34,804 nt of DNA from Mycoplasmataceae bacterium (GCA_029009155.1 JAQXJX010000023.1:1-34804); one strand, 5' to 3'. Numbered from the stretch's first letter, positions 1-11,077 are shown. Program-made: numbers and translations. Notes: generated by a model from the letters alone, not told the origin.

Positions 1-41
1 AATCCTACACCTATTGTTTTTATAATATTTATTTTTTTCAT
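1..41 (-). CDS. 5' end of a minus-strand gene, product unknown (partial)
   Basis: An ATG read on the minus strand starts 13 codons that run off the left edge (MKKINIIKTIGVG). A GAGG ribosome-binding sequence lies 8 bases before it. The lysine-rich start followed by hydrophobic residues resembles the signal region of a mycoplasma lipoprotein or membrane protein, but too little is present to say more. It is divergent from the lipoprotein gene at 117. Confidence 0.5.
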   Translation of the reverse strand, partial: MKKINIIKTIGVG

Positions 42-62
42 ATCCAAAACCTCGATAGATAT

Positions 63-90
63 TTTACAATTATCATTATTTTTATATAAT
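63..90 (+). promoter_or_regulatory. Sigma-70-type promoter for the GDPD lipoprotein gene
   Basis: TTTACA at 63-68 and TATAAT at 85-90 are separated by 16 bases, one mismatch from the consensus -35 and a perfect -10. A 6-base inverted repeat (ATTAGC, spacer GTTTA, GCTAAT, 92-108) covers the expected transcription start and could be an operator. There is no clear Shine-Dalgarno sequence before the ATG at 117. Confidence 0.55.
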
Positions 91-116
91 GATTAGCGTT
101 TAGCTAATTATATATT

Positions 117-1100
117 ATGAGAAAAGAAAAAACCATTAGAAACACTTTATTTATTTCATCAATCCCATTGTTATTTTTTCCAATATTAACTAGTTGTGGT
201 AACAATTCTGATATTGAAAAAAAAGAACATATTCAAACTAATACAAGATTAATAGGTCATAGAGGGTTGCCTACAAAAGAAGATGTATTAGAAAATACTA
301 TTCCTTCATGAATAGCAGCAGGAGAAGATGATCGTTATTGAGGAATTGAAACTGATGTTTATCCAACTAATAGTTTATTAGAACCAGACCATAAAAGTAA
401 ATTAGTATGTGCACATGATTCAACTCCTTTTAGAGACACAGAAGGTAATCGATTATTTGATAAACATATAGTTGAAATGAGTTTTAAAGAATGCTTATCA
501 TATCCATTGATGCATTCTTATGGATATCCAAGAACAGTAGATGGTTTATTTGCTCATGGTTATGATAAAGAAAAATCAACATTCATTCCTAAATTCACTG
601 ATTATTTAGATGTTTGTTTAGAATATAAGAAAGTTGCATGTATCGAAATTAAATGTGAACATCCATGAAATGATCCAAATAGTGATTGAACTAAAGAATC
701 AGTTGCAACATTAATGAATCAAATTTTTGAATATAGTTCTAAAGGACTAAATTATGTTCTTTTAGATTTTGATTGTGATTTACTTCAATACATTAGAAAT
801 ACTTATTCTGATATTATTCCTATGCAAGTTTTATATGATCAAAATGCAGACCCAGAAACATGAGGAAATTTGAAATGACTAGCAGAACATAATTGAAGTG
901 TTGATATTGGGGATTGTGATGATAAAACAACTTTAGATTGAGGTATTCATATTACTAAAGACATTGTTGATATGTTTCATTCTAAAGGACTACAAGTTAA
1001 TACTTGAATTATTGACTATTATGATGAATATGAATATTTAAGTTCTATTGGTGTTGATTTTATTACTTCTGATTGCAATATTGAAGGATTATTTGATTAG
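117..1100 (+). CDS. Glycerophosphodiester phosphodiesterase family lipoprotein
   Basis: This 327-residue protein is read through several UGA tryptophan codons, the first at residue 65. Residues 1-27 form a lipoprotein signal with lipobox LTSC, so Cys27 would be lipidated and the enzyme held on the outer face of the membrane. GDPD-family motifs follow: the GHRG box with His48 and Arg49, then Glu78 and Asp80 in GIETDVYP, then His100 in CAHDSTP. These match the metal and catalytic residues of the family, which splits glycerophosphodiesters into glycerol 3-phosphate and an alcohol. The C-terminal part (WIIDYYDEYEYL, then DFITSD) fits the end of the TIM barrel. In other mycoplasmas GlpQ makes glycerol 3-phosphate from host phospholipid debris; the same role here is inferred. 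It is probably co-transcribed with the small gene at 1197. Confidence 0.87.
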
Positions 1101-1196
1101 TAGAATTAGAATTTGTATTTTTTAAAAATTACTTATATTATTTTTAAATTTATAATAAATATTAATATAGAAATTTTAAGGTATATAGGTTTTTTG

Positions 1197-1565
1197 ATGA
1201 ATAAGAAAAAAGTTTTATTAGTTTTATCAGTAAGTTTATTAATTTTTGTTCCATTAATTTTGTTTTTTGTTTATTTTAGATTTGATCATAATGTGATAAA
1301 TTCAATTGTTTTAAATGAGACAAAAGAATGATGGAACCAATTGACTTGATATTGGTGAACTATAATTGGTCTTAGCTCTGCAATCTTTATCCTAATAATC
1401 CTAATCATCATTTATTGTTTAAAGATTTCTCGTAAAAAGAAAAAATTAATAATTAATGAGTTATATATTCGTTCAATTGCTCCTAAAAAATTATCTGCAC
1501 AAAAAGAAGCAGCACTTAGAAGACAAAAATTAGTAGACAATAAGCCTAGAAAAAAGGGAAAATAA
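1197..1565 (+). CDS. Small membrane protein with two predicted helices, function unknown
   Basis: The predicted protein has 122 residues. I chose the ATG at 1197 over an in-frame ATG at 1113 because the upstream 28 codons look like AT-rich intergenic sequence and an AGG lies 7 bases before 1197. Residues about 6-27 are hydrophobic, a Trp-rich stretch (WWNQLTWYWW, four of its five Trp-position UGA/UGG codons being UGA or UGG in mixture) follows near residue 45, and residues about 55-75 form a second helix. The remaining 45 residues are strongly basic (KKKK, RRQK, KPRKKGK). This topology suggests a hairpin with a cytoplasmic basic tail. I do not recognise a family. It is 96 bases after the GDPD lipoprotein gene and ahead of a terminator, so the two are probably one transcript. 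Confidence 0.6.
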
Positions 1566-1571
1566 TTATTT

Positions 1572-1610
1572 AAAATATTAACTATCACTTAAAAGTAGTT
1601 AATATTTTTT
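1572..1610 (+). terminator. Rho-independent-type terminator after the 1197 gene
   Basis: A perfect 13-base stem (1572-1584 with 1596-1608) encloses an 11-base loop, and the stem's 3' side runs into a T tract. The stem is AT-rich, as is usual for this genome. Confidence 0.65.
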
Positions 1611-1629
1611 ATTAATAGTAATAAAACTA

Positions 1630-1661
1630 AGCAAAATAAAACCTCATTCAAATGAATGAGG
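1630..1661 (-). terminator. Terminator of ftsH
   Basis: Read on the minus strand, CCTCATTC at 1661-1654 pairs with GAATGAGG at 1649-1642 around a 4-base loop. It is followed by TTTTATTTT. It lies 28 bases beyond the ftsH stop. Confidence 0.75.
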
Positions 1662-1688
1662 CTCATATTAATTTATTTTTAGATGTTA

Positions 1689-4028
1689 TTATTTATTGCT
1701 AGAAGATTCTTCTTCTTTTTCTTTGTCATCTAAAATAGGGGCTTTAGCTGGTCTTAAAGAAGTAGTAGAAGTTTTTGCTTCATCAGACTTACTTGTTTCT
1801 TTCTTTTCTTGTTCAAGTTTTTGCTTAGCAATTTCTTTAAGTTGAGCTTCTTTTTCAATAACTTCTTCAGGAAGCTTTTTGTTTTTATGAATGTAATCAA
1901 TTTGACTCTTAACAATTGTTTCAAGAACTAATAATGATTTAACAATTAAATCTAATTCATTCTTATTTTTTGAAATAATGTCTTTAGCACGTTTGTATTC
2001 ATGTTGAATTATTTCTTCAATCTTTGCATCAATTTTTTGTGCTGTTGATTCAGAGAATGATTTAGAGTATGGGTTTACAGTACCTTCACTTGGTATAAAT
2101 TGAGTCATACCAATATCTGTCATACCTAATTGAGTAACCATACTTCTAACAATATTAGTTACTTTGTATAAGTCATTTGATGCACCTGTTGAAATTGCAT
2201 CAGTTCCATAAACAACTTCTTCAGCTGCTCTACCACCCAATGTGCTTGCAACAATTGCAAGTAAATCAGATTTCTTTTGAATAGAAATTTCTTGTTTTTC
2301 AGGTGTAGATAATGTATATCCAGCAGCTTGTCCACGAGGAATAATTGTAATTTTTTCTACAACATCACTTCCAGGAATGTTTAATCCTACTAATGCATGT
2401 CCAGCTTCATGATAAGCAATTTGTTTCTTTTCTTCATCAGTAATTACTCTAGTGTGTTTAGCAGGTCCAGCAATTACACGATCAATTGCTTCATCAATTT
2501 CAGCCATTCCTACTGCCATTTTTCCATATCTAACAGTTAATAGAGTAGCTTCATTTAAAACATTTTCAAGTTGAGCTCCACTAAATCCTGGAGTTCTTCT
2601 AGCTATATCGTTTAGTACAACTTGTGAAGAAATGTTTTTGTTACGAGCATGGATTTTTAAGATAGCTTCACGTTCTTTTATATCAGGTAAGTTAACTTGA
2701 ACATGACGGTCAAAACGACCTGGACGTAGAATTGCATCATCTAAAACATCTAAACGGTTTGTAGCGGCCATAACAACAATTCCAGCTTTAGTATCAAAAC
2801 CATCCATTTCAGCTAATAATTGGTTAATAGTTTGGTCAGCTACACCAGCACTTGCACCAGCAATCTCCATTTTTCCACGTTTAGCAGCAACTGAATCAAA
2901 TTCATCAATGAAAATGATTGAAGGAGCAGTTTTTTTAGCATTATTGAATAAGTCTCTTACTCTTTTTGCACCAACACCAACTAACATATCTTCAAAGTTA
3001 GAACCTGAAATTTGGTAGAAAGGCACTTTAGCTTCCCCAGCTGTTGCTTTAGCTAATAATGTTTTACCAGTACCTGGAGGACCATATAAGATTACACCTT
3101 TTGGTGCTCTTGCACCCATTGAAGCATATTTGTTAGGATTTTTTAAATAATCAACAATTTCAATTAATTCTTCTTTTTCTTCTTTTAAACCAGCAACATC
3201 ATTAAAAGAAACTTTTGATTTAGCAAGTTTAGCTTGTGATTTACCAACTGTTCAAATTGATTCACCATCACCACCTTGTAATTTTGACATTTTTGAGAAA
3301 TATCAAATAAATAATCCTGCCATTAAAATAATAGGTAGTAAATTGAAAATTAGACTAGCTCAATTAAAGCTACTTGGAACAATGGCATTATTTCTACTTT
3401 TAATAATTCCATTGTAAAGAGCATAATCATCTTTATTTGTTATTTCATGATAAATTTTATCTTCTGGTAATTGTTGATAAATATTAGTTGACATAGTAGC
3501 AAGTCATAATTTATAACCTGCAAAGTCCATATTGTAAGTAGTAGCATCAATTGTTTTACCTTCAACAACAATTGAATGAGTTGCTGTCATATCAACATGA
3601 ACAGGCAATCTAATTGTTCCACTTTCTTTACTTGTTGCTTTTAATCAATAATCACAATGATCGCCATTGATTACATAATAACTAAATTCAAGTGAACTTA
3701 TTTCACAAGTAAAATTTTCAGTTTTGCCTTCTCTTTTATTTTCAAAAACAATACCATCTTTATTAGTATCAGTTTTTTTGTATTTAATACTTGTTACATT
3801 ATTAACCGATACAAAGTGATCTGTACTAACATAATATATTAATCAAATGAATACACCCAAAAGAGTAAAAATTAAAACTCACTTACCAATTTTAAATAAT
3901 CTTTCTTTTGAGAAAGAAGATTTATCTGGTTCAGTTGAATTTTTATTTTCTATTGGAGCTTCACTTTTTGAATTAGTTGTTTCATTTGTTTTATTAACAA
4001 CGTCTTCATTTTTTAATAATAATTCCAT
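1689..4028 (-). CDS. ftsH: ATP-dependent zinc metalloprotease FtsH
   Basis: FtsH is a membrane-anchored AAA+ protease that degrades damaged or unassembled membrane proteins and some soluble regulators. The predicted protein has 779 residues. An acidic, Ser/Asn-rich leader of about 35 residues is followed by a first transmembrane helix (about 42-60), an extracytoplasmic domain to about residue 215, a second helix (about 225-245), the AAA module (Walker A GPPGTGKT at 316-323, Walker B IIFIDEFD at 371-378, the SRH with RPGRFDR) and the zinc protease site HEAGH at 540-544. The last 55 or so residues are a charged tail rich in Lys, Glu and Ser. The start is set by AAGGAG 7 bases before the ATG at 4028. 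Standard-code reading would stop upstream of the AAA domain because Trp codons in the N-terminal third are UGA. Bacillus FtsH is about 640 residues, so both ends are extended. The gene is divergent from purL. Confidence 0.96.
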
Positions 4029-4077
4029 TTTTTCTCCTTTTGCAACACTATTTAGTGATTGCTTTATAGAAATGATA

Positions 4078-4106
4078 TAGACACTTACATTATATAAAAC
4101 TATACT
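4078..4106 (+). promoter_or_regulatory. Candidate promoter of the purL operon, overlapping a -10 for ftsH
   Basis: TAGACA (4078-4083) and TATACT (4101-4106) are 17 bases apart, each one mismatch from consensus, facing purL. Inside the spacer, ATTATA at 4089-4094 reads TATAAT on the minus strand and could be the ftsH -10, so the two divergent promoters may overlap. A 6-base dyad (TATAAC, ATT, GTTATA at 4193-4207) lies in the purL leader, 21 bases before the start codon. I saw no purine, ZTP or PRPP riboswitch core in this leader. Confidence 0.45.
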
Positions 4107-4228
4107 TTACTTTTACTTACTAAATTAGTTGTCTTTAAACAAAAACAATTATTCTAATAATTTATTCATTTTAGACAATGATTAATATAAAATATAACAT
4201 TGTTATAAATTGTTTTAAGGCTGTTGAC

Positions 4229-7200
4229 ATGAATAATATCGATAATCAATTAATTTTTGTTGAAAAAAAAGAAGATTATGATTCAGAATCTCAGCATCTA
4301 CTAAAAGATATAGTAAATAATTTAAAAATAAAGTCATTAAAAAATATAAGGGTTATCAACCGTTATCAAGTTTTTAATGTGTCTGATGAAATTATTGAAA
4401 AATCTAAGAATTTAGTATTTGCTGAGCCAATGGTAGATCATATCTACTTAGATAAATTCCCAATGAAAAAAAATGAAACTGCTTTTGCAGTTCAACCATT
4501 ACCAGGACAATTTGATCAAAGAGCAAGTTCAGCAAGACAATGCTTAATGCTAATTGATCCAAACACTCAAGCAGAAGTTATTTCAGCTAAGGTTATTGTC
4601 TTAGAAGGTAAAATTTCTAAAAATGATTTAGAAAGAATCAAAAAATATTACATTAATCCTATTGATTCTTTTGAGACAGAACTTTTCCCTAATGACAAAC
4701 CTAATTTTTCATCAAGTGTTAAGAACGTAAAAATACTTGATGGTTTCATAAATTTTGATAATAACCAAATTAGTGATTTACATAAATCTTTAGGATTGTC
4801 AATGACAATTGAAGATTTTAAGCTTATTAGATCATATTTTAAAAAAGAAAAAAGAGATCCTTTTATTACTGAAATAAAGGTTATTGACACATATTGATCT
4901 GATCATTGTCGTCATACTACATTTGAAACTAAAATCACTAATGTAGAAATTGAAAAAGGACCTTATCAAAAACTTATTCAATCTGCATATGAACAATATC
5001 AATCATGCCGTAATGAAGTTTATGGTTCTAAGGCAAATGAAAGAAAAATTTCATTAATGGATATTGCAACAATTGGTGCTAAATATTTTAAAAAAGCAGG
5101 ACTATTGGATGATTTAGATGTTAGTGATGAAATTAATGCATGTTCATTAAAAATTGATGTCACTATCGGTTCTAAAAAAGAAAAATATTTATTGATGTTT
5201 AAAAATGAAACACACAATCATCCAACTGAAATTGAACCATTCGGAGGTGCTGCTACTTGTTTAGGTGGTGCTATTAGAGACCCATTATCAGGACGTTCAT
5301 ATGTTTACCAAGCTATGAGAATTACTGGTTGTGCTGACCCAACTGTTTCTATTGATTCTACAATTGAAGGTAAACTTCCTCAAGCTGTGATAACAAAAAC
5401 TGCGGCTGCAGGTTATAGTTCATATGGTAACCAAATAGGTTTAGCGACTGGTCAAGTTGATGAAGTTTATCATCCAAACTATGTTGCTAAACGTTTAGAA
5501 ACAGGAGCAGTTATTGCTGCAGCTCCTATAGCTAATGTTGTAAGAAAAACACCAAAACCTGGTGATGTTGTTATCTTATTAGGTGGAAGAACAGGTAGAG
5601 ATGGTATTGGAGGTGCCACCGGAAGTAGTAAAGTCCATGAAAAAACTTCTATTCTAACATGTGGCTCACAAGTTCAAAAAGGTAACCCAGTTGAAGAAAG
5701 AAAAATTCAAAGATTTTTCAAAAATCCAACTGTTTCAAAAATGATTATTAGATGTAATGACTTTGGTGCAGGTGGTGTTAGTGTTGCTATTGGTGAATTA
5801 TGTGATGGAATTGAAATTAATCTTAATGCAATTCCAAAAAAATACCAAAATTTGGATGGTACAGAATTAGCTATTAGTGAATCACAAGAAAGAATGGCAG
5901 TTGTTTTAGAAAAAGCAAATGCTAAAAAGTTTATTCAATTAGCATTAGAAGAAAACTTAGAAGCTACAATTGTTGCAAAAGTTACTAAAACTCCTCGTTT
6001 AAAAATGATTTGAAATGAAGAAGCAATTGTTGATATCAAACGAGAATTTTTAAATACAAATGGAGCTTTACAAGAAACTAAAGTATGTGTTACTGATCCA
6101 AAATTATTTTCTAAGAAAACTGACATAAGTAATTTAGAAAATAAATGATTGAATATGTTGACAGACTTAAATGTTACTGTAAAATCAGGATTGGTTCAAA
6201 GATTTGACTCAACTATTGGAGCTAATACTGTATTAATGCCATTAGGTGGTATTAATCAATTAACACCAGCTGAAGGAATGGCTAGCAAAATTGCTACTTT
6301 CAAACCTAATACTAAAACTTGCTCATTAATGACTTATGGTTTTAATCCTTACATTGGTATGTGAAGTCCATTCCATATGGGATATTATTCTGTAATTGAA
6401 TCACTTACAAAAATAGTTGCAATGGGTGGTGACTATAATAAAGTAAGACTTTCTTGTCAAGAATTTTTTGAAAGATTAAAAGATGATGCAAACAGATGAG
6501 GTAAACCATTTGCTGCATTATTAGGAGCGTTAAAAGCTCAATTAGATTTTTCAGTTCCATCAATTGGAGGAAAAGATTCAATGTCAGGAACTTTTGAAAA
6601 TATTGATGTTCCTCCTACATTAATTTCTTTTGCTGTCACTACATCAGAAACAAAGAATATTATTTCACCAGAATTTAAGAGAAATAATAGTGATGTTGTC
6701 TTATTTACTCCTAAATACACTGAAGATGGAATGATTGATCAAAAATCATTAATTAAAAACTTTAAATTAATTTCTAAATTAATTAAACAAAATGTTATTG
6801 TTTCAGCATTCTCATTGAAACAAAAAGGTATAGCAGAAGCAATTAGCAAAATGTGTATTGGTAATGATATAGGTTTTGTTGGTAATGAGAATATTAACCC
6901 TTCTGAATTATTTAAAATGAATTACGGTTCAATAGTAGCTGAAGTTGTTGATCCAGAAAAATTACAAGAAATTTTAAATAACTCTACTTCAATTAATATT
7001 GGTAAAACAACTAAGAATAGAATTATTTCAATTAAAAACTTAGATATTAGTATTGAATTAGATGAAGTAAAAGAATTGATAACTAAAAAATTGCGTAATG
7101 TGTTTGATTATAAAACAAACATTTTAAATAAAAAAGCAATAGATGCTCCACTATATGTTAATGATAAACCATTAAGAAGTCCAGTAAGAATTAAAGAACC

Positions 7201-8002
7201 TAAAGTTGTTATTCCAGTATTCCCAGGTACTAACTGTGAGTTTGATTCACAATTAGCTTTTGAAAAAGCTGGTGCAATAGTTAAACAAGTTTTAATAAAA
7301 GATTTAAACAAAGATTTATTGCTTAAATCAATTAATGAATTAGCTGATACTATCGATGAATCTCAAATTCTAATGATTCCAGGTGGATTTAGTGCAGGTG
7401 ATGAACCTGATGGTAGTGCAAAATTTATTGTTAATATTTTTAAAAATCAATTAGTTAAAGATGCAGTTCATCGTTTAATTGCTAGAAAAGGTTTAATTTT
7501 AGGTATTTGCAATGGTTTCCAAGCCTTAATTAAATTAGGTTTAGTACCATATGGAAAAATAATGGATGCAGTGGAAACTATGCCTACTTTAACATACAAT
7601 GACATTCATCACCATGTTTCTGAATTAGTTAGAACTAAATTAATTTCAAATAAATCACCTTGATTCTCATTATTAACTCCTGGAAGTATAAACACTGTTC
7701 CAATCAGTCATGGTGAGGGAAAACTTGTTTGTGATAAGAAATTGTTAAAACAATTATTAAAATCAGGACAAATTCCTACTCAATATGTTGATTTAAGTGG
7801 TTCATCTACAATGGCAATGCCTTTCAATCCTAATGGATCAGTTTTAGCTATTGAAAGTATGACTAATGAAGATGGTACAATTTTAGGAAAAATGGCACAT
7901 TCAGAAAGAATTGGTGAACATTTATATAAAAATGTTAATGGTGAATTTGACCAAAAAATATTTGAAGCTGGTGTAAGATATTTTAATTGAGGTAAGAAAT
8001 AA
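4229..8002 (+). CDS. purL: Phosphoribosylformylglycinamidine synthase, single-chain form
   Basis: PurL converts FGAR, glutamine and ATP to FGAM, the fourth step to IMP. The 1257-residue protein is the fused type: a PurS-like N-terminal region, the ATP-grasp-like synthetase repeats (WSDHCRHTTF near 223, NETHNHPTEIEPFGG from 326, RDPLSGRSYVYQ), and a glutamine amidotransferase domain from about 991. The amidotransferase triad is visible as Cys1094 in GICNGFQ, His1161 and Glu1163 in SHGEGK. The length and motif style resemble the single-chain clade of streptococci and clostridia (TIGR01857 type) more than Bacillus, which splits PurS, PurQ and PurL. I placed the start at 4229 (AAGG 8 bases upstream) rather than at an upstream in-frame ATG at 4178. 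Its stop TAA overlaps the purE ATG by one base, indicating translational coupling. Confidence 0.95.
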
Positions 8003-8481
8003 TGAAAGTTGCAATTATTTATGGCAGCAAAAGCGACAAACAAGTAATGGCAAATGCTGCTAAGTTATTAAAAGAGTTTGGTATTGAATATACATGTCAT
8101 ATTTTATCAGCTCATCGTGTTCCAGAAAATTTAAGTTCAACTATTAAGGAACTAGAAAAAAATAAATGTGAAATAATTATTGCAGGTGCAGGTTTAGCAG
8201 CACACTTGCCTGGAGTAATTGCAAGTCAGACAATTATTCCTGTAATTGGTATTCCAATTAAAGCAGAATTAGGAGGAATGGATGCATTATTATCAATAGT
8301 GCAAATGCCAAAATCTATTCCAGTTGCAACTGTTGGTATTAATAACAGTTACAATGCTGCAATGTTGGCAATTGAAATGTTAGCTATAAAATATAGTGAA
8401 CTTTCAAATAAACTATTAAAATTCAGAAATGATATGAAAATAAAATTTATTGAAGAAAATTCTAAGGAGAGTGAATTATAA
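8002..8481 (+). CDS. purE: N5-carboxyaminoimidazole ribonucleotide mutase PurE
   Basis: PurE moves the carboxyl group on the imidazole ribonucleotide to give CAIR. The 159-residue length is normal. The nucleotide-binding start (IIYGSKSD), the SAHR motif at 36-39, [11 protein letters not shown] and the [21 protein letters not shown] stretch are all family hallmarks. SAHR is typical of class I enzymes, which act on N5-CAIR made by PurK; the CO2-using class II enzymes usually have SAHK. No purK lies in the window, so either it is elsewhere or the enzyme works with AIR and CO2. The ATG overlaps the purL stop (TAATG). Confidence 0.95.
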   Translation: MKVAIIYGSKSDKQVMANAAKLLKEFGIEYTCHILSAHRVPENLSSTIKELEKNKCEIIIAGAGLAAHLPGVIASQTIIPVIGIPIKAELGGMDALLSIVQMPKSIPVATVGINNSYNAAMLAIEMLAIKYSELSNKLLKFRNDMKIKFIEENSKESEL

Positions 8482-8483
8482 TT

Positions 8484-9275
8484 ATGGAAAATTCTAAAGA
8501 AAAATGTGGATGTAAAAATTGCTGTTGTGGTAGCAATTGCGAATGTAATGAAGTATCAGAATTAGCTACTGGACCAATTATGTATGAAGGAAAAGCTAAA
8601 CAATTATTTCCTACAGCTAATGATGATGAATTATTAGTACATTATAAAGACGATGCAACTGCATTCAACGGGTTAAAAAAAGATAAGATTCATAATAAAG
8701 GAATTATGAATAATGCAATTTCATCAATGATTTTTGAAATTTTAAACAAAGAAAATATTCCTACTCACTTTGTTAAAAAAATAAATGATCGTGATCAAAT
8801 TTGTAAAAAAGTGACAATTGTGCCATTAGAAGTAATTGTACGTAATGTTGCTGCAGGAAGTATGTCTAAACGTTTAGGTATTCCTGAAGGAACAGCTTTA
8901 AAAACTCCAGTTTTAGAAATATCATATAAAAATGATGAACTAGGAGATCCATTAATTAATGATTACCATGCTGTTGCAATTGGAATTACTACTTTTGATG
9001 AATTAAAAGAAATTTATTCATTAACTAGCAAAATTAATCTTATCTTAATTGACTTATTTAAAGAATTAGGATTAAAATTAATTGATTTCAAAATTGAATT
9101 TGGTAGAGATAAAAACGGTAAAGTTTTATTAGCTGATGAAATATCTCCAGATACTTGCAGATTATGAGATATTAAAACTAATGAAAAAATGGATAAAGAT
9201 CGTTTCCGTAGAGATATGGGAAAAGTTGAAGAAGCATATATTGAAGTTTTAAAAAGATTATCTAATAAGAAGTAA
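8484..9275 (+). CDS. purC: SAICAR synthetase with a cysteine-rich N-terminal tail
   Basis: PurC joins aspartate to CAIR using ATP. The 263 residues include the family start MYEGKAK (residues 33-39), DDATAFNG, the RNVAAGS box, and [12 protein letters not shown], where the Trp is UGA. Ordinary PurC proteins begin only a few residues before YEGKAK. Here about 30 extra residues carry seven cysteines in 14 positions ([14 protein letters not shown], residues 8-21), in metallothionein-like spacing. AAGGAG lies 14 bases before the chosen ATG, rather far, and an internal ATG at 8580 would give a protein starting at MYEGKAK. The frame is open and codon-like through the tail, so I favour the longer form. 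It follows purE after 2 bases. Confidence 0.93.
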
Positions 9276-9278
9276 AAT

Positions 9279-10694
9279 ATGAGTTGTTGTCCTTTCATTA
9301 AAAAAAACATCTTAGATAAATTCAAAGACAAATGTGGTGTTTTTGGTATTTATGGTCCTGAGCTAAAAGACATAACTATGATGATGTATTATGGTTTATT
9401 CTCATTACAACATCGTGGTCAAGAAAGCACTGGTATTGTTACTAGTAATTTCAATGATATAAGAATCCATGTAGGCCAAGGATTAGTTAATGATGTCTTT
9501 AACAAAGAAATATTAGCTAAATTAAATGAAATAAATCCTAAATTAGCAATTGGACATGTAAGATATGCAACTGCAGGTTCAAAAGGTGTAGAAAATGCTC
9601 AACCATTAGTAGTAAAAGTAAAAGATACTACTATTGCTTTAGCTCATAATGGTAATTTAGTTAATAGTGAAGTAATAAGAGAAGACTTATTGAATCAAGG
9701 TATTACTTTTAAAACTACTGTTGACACTGAAGTTATTATTAATCTAATTGCTCGTCACTATGTATCTAAATCATTAGAAGACTCAATTATTGAAACAACT
9801 AAAGTGATTAAAGGTTCTTATTCATTAGTTATTATGACTAAAGATAAACTAATTGGGTTGCGTGATCCTTATGGAATTAGACCATTATGTATTGGTCAAT
9901 TTCCAAATGGTTCATATGTATTAGCTTCAGAATCTTGTACTTTAGACACAATTGGTGCTAAATTTGTTAGAGATGTAAAAAAAGGTGAAATTGTAACTAT
10001 TGATGCAAATGGATTAACATCTAAAATTTACAACGATTCATGTAAACAACATACTTGTATTTTTGAATATGTTTATTTTGCAAGACCTGATTCTACTATT
10101 GATGATATAAATGTTTATTTATCAAGAGTTAAACAAGGTGAAATACTTTATCGTGAACATCCTTTAAAAGCAGATATGGTAATTCCAAGTCCAGATTCTG
10201 GAGTTCATGCTGCAATGGGTTATAGTAATGCAAGTGGTATTCCATATGGATGTGGACTATTAAAAAATAGATATATTGCTCGAACTTTTATTAAACCAAC
10301 TCAAGAATTACGTGAAAGAGATGTTCACATTAAACTTAATCCTTTATCAGTAAACATCAAAGGTAAAGACTTGATTTTAATAGATGACTCTGTTGTTCGT
10401 GGAACAACAACAATGTATTTAGTTAGAGCACTAAAAAAAGCAGGTGCTAAAAAAGTTAATGTTTTGTTAGCTTCTCCAATGGTTAAATGACCATGTCATT
10501 TAGGTATTGACACAGCTAATAAAGATGAACTAATAGCAGCTAATTATTCATTAGAAGAAATAAGAGAAAAAATTGGTGCTGATTATTTAGGATTTATTAG
10601 TATCAAAGGATTAATTGAATCATGTAATAATGAAAATAAATTCTGCTGTGGATGCTTTGATGGTAAATATCCTGTTGAAGATGAAAGAAAATAA
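9279..10694 (+). CDS. purF: Amidophosphoribosyltransferase, Fe-S and propeptide type
   Basis: PurF commits PRPP to purine synthesis by replacing the pyrophosphate with ammonia from glutamine. The 471-residue protein has an 18-residue leader (MSCCPFIKKNILDKFKDK) before Cys19 of CGVFGIYG. In Bacillus-type PurF the leader is cut off autocatalytically so that this Cys becomes the N-terminal nucleophile. The glutaminase motifs QHRGQES and GHVRYAT follow, then the PRPP loop LILIDDSVVRGTT. Cysteines in HTCIFEYVYFARPDS, WPCHLGID and FCCGCFDGKYP fall where Bacillus PurF binds its 4Fe-4S cluster, so an oxygen-sensitive cluster is likely. The gene starts 3 bases after purC and ends at a strong terminator. 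Confidence 0.95.
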
Positions 10695-10711
10695 TTACTA
10701 GTTCTAAATTA

Positions 10712-10745
10712 AAAAAATAAGCACTAATGCCAGTGCTTATTTTTT
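10712..10745. terminator. Bidirectional terminator between purF and the TM2 gene
   Basis: A 14-base stem (10712-10725 with 10732-10745) has the core AAGCACT/AGTGCTT and a 6-base loop. A-rich and T-rich flanks let it work in both directions: purF from the left, the antisense TM2 gene from the right. It cuts the purine cluster into two transcripts. Confidence 0.8.
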
Positions 10746-10761
10746 GTTATTAAAATTATTT

Positions 10762-11025
10762 TTAATATTTAAAAGGTCTTTCTTTTACGATTTTACCGGA
10801 TTTATCAGTAAATGAACCACTTAAAAGTACAATCAAATCAATTATTCATCAAATTCCAAGTCCACCAAAAGTGATTAGGTATAAAAGACATGTTCCTATT
10901 TTACCTACATATGCACGGTGAAAACCACCAAGGAAAATTAATAACAATAATGTTGTAAGTCAACTTTTTTCACTTACTTCTGAATCTTTAACGCTCTTTT
11001 CAATATTTTTTGTTTTTTCAACCAT
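10762..11025 (-). CDS. TM2-domain membrane protein
   Basis: An 87-residue protein, missed under the standard code because all its tryptophans are UGA. A charged N-terminal stretch of about 26 residues precedes the TM2 domain: a first helix leading into FLGGFHRAYVGK, then GTCLLYLITFGGLGIWWIIDLI as the second helix, and a short basic tail ending ERPFKY. The pattern FLGGFHRxYVGK is diagnostic of the TM2 family, whose function is unknown. GGGAG lies 8 bases before the ATG at 11025. The gene sits antisense between purF and purM. Confidence 0.85.
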
Positions 11026-11077
11026 ATCTTACACTCCCTTTTTAAATATTATATTACAAAGAACAACCATTTATTCT

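Noticed and set aside
1113-1196. Upstream start for the small membrane protein gene
   Set aside because: The added codons are low-complexity AT-rich sequence and the nearby AGG supports the ATG at 1197.
3847-4080. Reading frame on the plus strand opposite the start of ftsH
   Set aside because: It lies entirely antisense to the ftsH start and leader region, with no family match or ribosome-binding site.
4107-4228. Purine or ZTP riboswitch in the purL leader
   Set aside because: No conserved riboswitch core or convincing paired arms were seen; only a 6-base dyad is present.
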